A stretch of 19,482 bases of DNA, taken from the NCBI GenBank assembly GCA_964243295.1, contig CAXTEJ010000060.1, positions 1-19,482 of the forward strand, in the 5' to 3' direction. Source of the stretch: CAXTEJ01 sp964243295 (GTDB lineage: Bacteria > Actinomycetota > Actinomycetes > Actinomycetales > Angustibacteraceae). How positions within the stretch are numbered: the first letter of the stretch is position 1; every line of letters starts with the position of its first letter. A program made the position numbers and the translations under genes. This document shows, one piece after another, positions 16,962 to 19,482 of this stretch. The notes under the pieces were generated by a model. That model was not told the DNA's origin, ran no database searches, and saw nothing but the letters and a program-made list of their open reading frames with translations.

Positions 16962-17672
16962 TCAGCCGAAGAGGCTGCCGAGGCCCCCGCCGCCCTGCGG
17001 GGCGCCGGACTGCTGGCTCGCGGCGCGCCACTCGCTGGGCTGGACGACGACGAAGCCCGGGCCGTGGAACGCGTACTGGAAGGCCTCGCCGCTGCCGCCG
17101 CGCAGCATCGACCGCATGCTCATGCTGGAGACGACCTGCGGCACCAGGTGAGCCGACCAGGCGACCGCCGACTGGACGTCGACGTACGTGGGCTGCTGGG
17201 AGCAGTCGAGCACGACCGGCGTGCCGACCGTGCAGAGCGCGACCGTGCCGGTGCCGGTGAGCTCGGTGTTGTAGAGGCCGCCGGCCATCATGCCGGCGCC
17301 CTGCACGCGGCGGATGTCCCACTGCAGGGCGGCGTCGAAGGCCAGCAGGTTGGTGCCGTTGACGCTGAGGCTGTCGCCGCCCAGCTCGATGAGGTAGACG
17401 AACCCCGCCTCGTGGGCGAAGAACACCTCCCCCTCGCCCTGCACCCGCATCAGCGGGAGGTCCTCGTTGGTGAGCACCTTGCGCAGCAGCTTGCCCACGC
17501 TGCCCGACCCCTCGTGCTCGAAGGTGATGCGCCCCTGGAAGGCGACCATCGCCCCCTTGGTGGCGAGCACGGGCGGGCCGAACGACACCCGCAGCAGCTG
17601 CGGGTTCTGCAGCGCGAACCGCGGGGCGCCCTCGACCTCGAGGTTGCCCGCGGCGAACAGCTCACTCTGCAC
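16962..17672 (-). CDS. AIM24 family protein (TIGR00266-like)
   Basis: A 236-residue, beta-rich soluble protein of the AIM24 family, whose bacterial function is not established. It has no signal peptide or membrane segment. The family-like start VQSELFAAGN, the middle (KGAMVAFQGRITFEHEG, GEVFFAHEAGFVYLIELGG) and the Gly-rich C-terminus ending GGGGLGSLFG support the call. GTG at 17672 is chosen because relatives begin at the equivalent of QSELF; GTG at 17705 would add 11 low-complexity residues and has no ribosome binding site. With this start the gene overlaps the end of hppA by 11 bp, implying co-expression with the pump. Confidence 0.85.
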   Translation of the reverse strand: MQSELFAAGNLEVEGAPRFALQNPQLLRVSFGPPVLATKGAMVAFQGRITFEHEGSGSVGKLLRKVLTNEDLPLMRVQGEGEVFFAHEAGFVYLIELGGDSLSVNGTNLLAFDAALQWDIRRVQGAGMMAGGLYNTELTGTGTVALCTVGTPVVLDCSQQPTYVDVQSAVAWSAHLVPQVVSSMSMRSMLRGGSGEAFQYAFHGPGFVVVQPSEWRAASQQSGAPQGGGGLGSLFG

Positions 17673-19482
17673 GGGTGCTGCCCGTGGTGCGGGCGCCGAG
17701 ACCACCGGTGGCGAGCTGGTCGTCGGCGAGGCCGTCGTCGAGCTGGTCGTACGGACCGGCGTCCGGGCCGTCGGCCTCGTCGACGTCGTCCCTCACGTCG
17801 TCGTCGCCGAACGAGATCGAGCGGCGCTTGGCGATCGTGACGCTGACGACGATGACGAGCAGGGCGATCGCGGCGATGAGGTAGCGGACCAGGTCGTTCG
17901 CGTCCTCGCCGAGGGTCAGCTGGACGACGGCCGGCGCGATGAGCACGGCGACGAGGTTCATCACCTTGATCAGCGGGTTGATCGCGGGGCCGGCGGTGTC
18001 CTTGAACGGGTCGCCGACGGTGTCACCGATGACGACGGCCTCGTGGGCGGCCGACCCCTTGCCGCCGAAGTTGCCGTCCTCCACGATCTTCTTCGCGTTG
18101 TCCCAGGCGCCGCCGGAGTTGGCGAGGAAGACGGCCATCAGGACGCCGGTGCCGATGGCGCCGGCGAGGTAGCCGGCCAGCGGGCCGATGCCGAGGCCGA
18201 AGCCGACGGCGACCGGGGCCAGAGCAGCCATCAGACCGGGGGTGGCGAGCTCGCGCAGCGAGTCGCGGGTGCAGATGTCGACGACGCGGCCGTACTCGGG
18301 GGTCTCGGTGCCGTCCATGATGCCCGGGTGCTCGCGGAACTGGCGGCGCACCTCGAACACGATGGCGCCGGCGGCGCGGGTCACGGCGTTGATCGCGAGA
18401 CCGGAGAACATGAACACGACGGCGGAGCCGAGCAGCAGCCCGAACAGCGTCGACGGCGTGACGATCTGGTAGTCGAAGCTCGCGGCGACCAGTCCTCGGG
18501 GCGCGGTCTCGGCGGTGAGGTTCAGCGAGCGGGCGGCCTCGGTGACGGCGTCCTGGTAGGAGCCGAACAGCGCGGTGGCGGCGAGCACGGCGGTCGCGAT
18601 CGCGATGCCCTTGGTGATGGCCTTGGTGGTGTTGCCGACGGCGTCGAGCTCGGTGAGGATCCGCGCACCCTCGCCGTCGACGTCGCCGCTCATCTCGGCG
18701 ATGCCCTGGGCGTTGTCGCTGACCGGGCCGAAGGTGTCCATCGCGACGATGACGCCGACGGTGGTCAGCAGGCCGCAGCCGGCGAGCGCGATGAGGAACA
18801 GCGAGAGGGCGACGATGCCGCCGCCGAGCAGGAAGGCGGCGTAGACGGCGGCGCCGATGATGACCGAAGTGTAGACGGCCGACTCCAGCCCCAGCCCGAT
18901 GCCTGACAGCACCACCGTGGCGGCGCCGGTCAGGGAGGTGCGGGCGACGTCCTTGGTGGGTGCCTTGTCGGTGCCGGTGAAGTAGCCGGTGAGCCACAAG
19001 ATGATGCCGGCGAGCACGATGCCGATCCAGACGGCGACCGTGGCCAGGATGCGCGGGTTGCCGTTCGGGACGGTCGTGAACGTGGTGCCGGCGAGCTCGG
19101 CGAAGGTGCTGGGCAGGTACAGGAACGCCGCCGCGGCGCAGGCGACGGCCGAGATTAGCGCGGAGATGTAGAAGCCGCGGTTGATGCTCGTCAGGCCGCT
19201 CTCGCCCGGGCGGGGGCGCACGACGAAGACGCCGAGGACGGCGGTCAGCGCGCCGATCGCCGGGACGATGAGCGGGAAGACCAGCCCTTCCTCGCCGAAC
19301 GCGGCCCTGCCGAGGATCAGTGCGGCGACCAGCGTGACGGCGTAGGACTCGAACAGGTCGGCGGCCATGCCGGCGCAGTCGCCGACGTTGTCGCCGACGT
19401 TGTCGGCGATGGTGGCGGCGTTGCGGGGGTCGTCCTCGGGGATGCCCTGCTCGACCTTGCCGACGAGGTCGGCGCCGACGTC
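17662..19482 (-). CDS. hppA: Membrane-bound H+-pumping pyrophosphatase, K+-independent type, 5' end outside window
   Basis: This integral membrane enzyme couples pyrophosphate hydrolysis to proton export. The visible 606 residues start inside the catalytic region (GADLVGKVE, DDPRN, DNVGDNVGDCAGMAADLFESYAV) and include the second conserved loop (GGAWDNAKK, GDTVGDPFKDTAGPA). Many hydrophobic segments lie between. The residue that separates K+-dependent from K+-independent enzymes is Lys (GNTTKAITKG, Lys codon at 18624-18622), so the K+-independent, proton-pumping class is predicted. Roughly the first 200 residues lie beyond base 19482. After the last helix comes an unusually acidic tail of about 50 residues (from FGDDDVRDD to the end). 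The stop overlaps the AIM24 start. Confidence 0.95.
   Translation of the reverse strand, partial: DVGADLVGKVEQGIPEDDPRNAATIADNVGDNVGDCAGMAADLFESYAVTLVAALILGRAAFGEEGLVFPLIVPAIGALTAVLGVFVVRPRPGESGLTSINRGFYISALISAVACAAAAFLYLPSTFAELAGTTFTTVPNGNPRILATVAVWIGIVLAGIILWLTGYFTGTDKAPTKDVARTSLTGAATVVLSGIGLGLESAVYTSVIIGAAVYAAFLLGGGIVALSLFLIALAGCGLLTTVGVIVAMDTFGPVSDNAQGIAEMSGDVDGEGARILTELDAVGNTTKAITKGIAIATAVLAATALFGSYQDAVTEAARSLNLTAETAPRGLVAASFDYQIVTPSTLFGLLLGSAVVFMFSGLAINAVTRAAGAIVFEVRRQFREHPGIMDGTETPEYGRVVDICTRDSLRELATPGLMAALAPVAVGFGLGIGPLAGYLAGAIGTGVLMAVFLANSGGAWDNAKKIVEDGNFGGKGSAAHEAVVIGDTVGDPFKDTAGPAINPLIKVMNLVAVLIAPAVVQLTLGEDANDLVRYLIAAIALLVIVVSVTIAKRRSISFGDDDVRDDVDEADGPDAGPYDQLDDGLADDQLATGGLGARTTGSTRAE

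Noticed and set aside
15573..17840. Long plus-strand open frames opposite the methyltransferase and AIM24 genes
   Set aside because: Antisense to two recognisable families; composition is typical of shadow frames.
17662..19368. hppA starting at the internal ATG at 19368
   Set aside because: Conserved catalytic sequence (GADLVGKVE, DDPRN, DNVGDNVGD) continues in frame upstream to the window edge, so the gene is cut by the window rather than starting there.
19375..19412. Near-identical direct repeats near the right edge
   Set aside because: They encode the doubled NVGD motif of the pyrophosphatase, a normal family feature.

Overview
The window is very GC-rich bacterial chromosome, and nearly every real codon ends in G or C. 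The gene content points to an actinomycete: a thymidylate kinase fused to an MFS-like membrane domain, a zinc-finger-free topoisomerase I with a Lys/Ala-rich tail, a large methyltransferase next to a membrane pyrophosphatase gene, and a sugar ABC importer with no ATPase of its own. Genus cannot be decided from the sequence. No rRNA, tRNA, CRISPR array, transposase or integrase was seen.

Layout. Left flank (1-5262, minus): an MFS-thymidylate kinase fusion that runs off the left edge, then topA. Middle (5385-12573): a five-gene minus-strand set reading solute-binding lipoprotein, permease, permease, ADP-ribosylglycohydrolase-family protein and APC permease. It is driven from a 280-bp divergent control region that also serves a plus-strand medium-chain dehydrogenase lacking the usual zinc ligands. 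Right of this (12594-15298, minus): a short-chain dehydrogenase overlapping by GTGA a GH15 glucoamylase/trehalase-type enzyme. Right flank (15351-19482, minus): a class I methyltransferase, an AIM24-family protein and a membrane H+-pyrophosphatase (hppA) that runs off the right edge and overlaps the AIM24 gene.

How they fit. The flanking genes are housekeeping: dTTP synthesis, DNA supercoiling, and pyrophosphate-driven proton pumping. From memory of Streptomyces genomes, tmk, topA, a methyltransferase and hppA lie close together in many actinomycetes, so the block at about 5.3-15.3 kb looks like an accessory insertion into a conserved neighbourhood. Within it, the importer, the ADP-ribosylglycohydrolase-family enzyme, the divergent dehydrogenase and possibly the APC permease look like one uptake-and-breakdown unit for an unidentified glycoside or riboside. 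This is the most interesting part of the window. The SDR/GH15 pair looks like a separate two-gene unit, possibly stress or trehalose related.

Several genes have much longer open frames than their real coding regions because of the high GC; starts were placed by homology, ribosome binding sites and overlaps.
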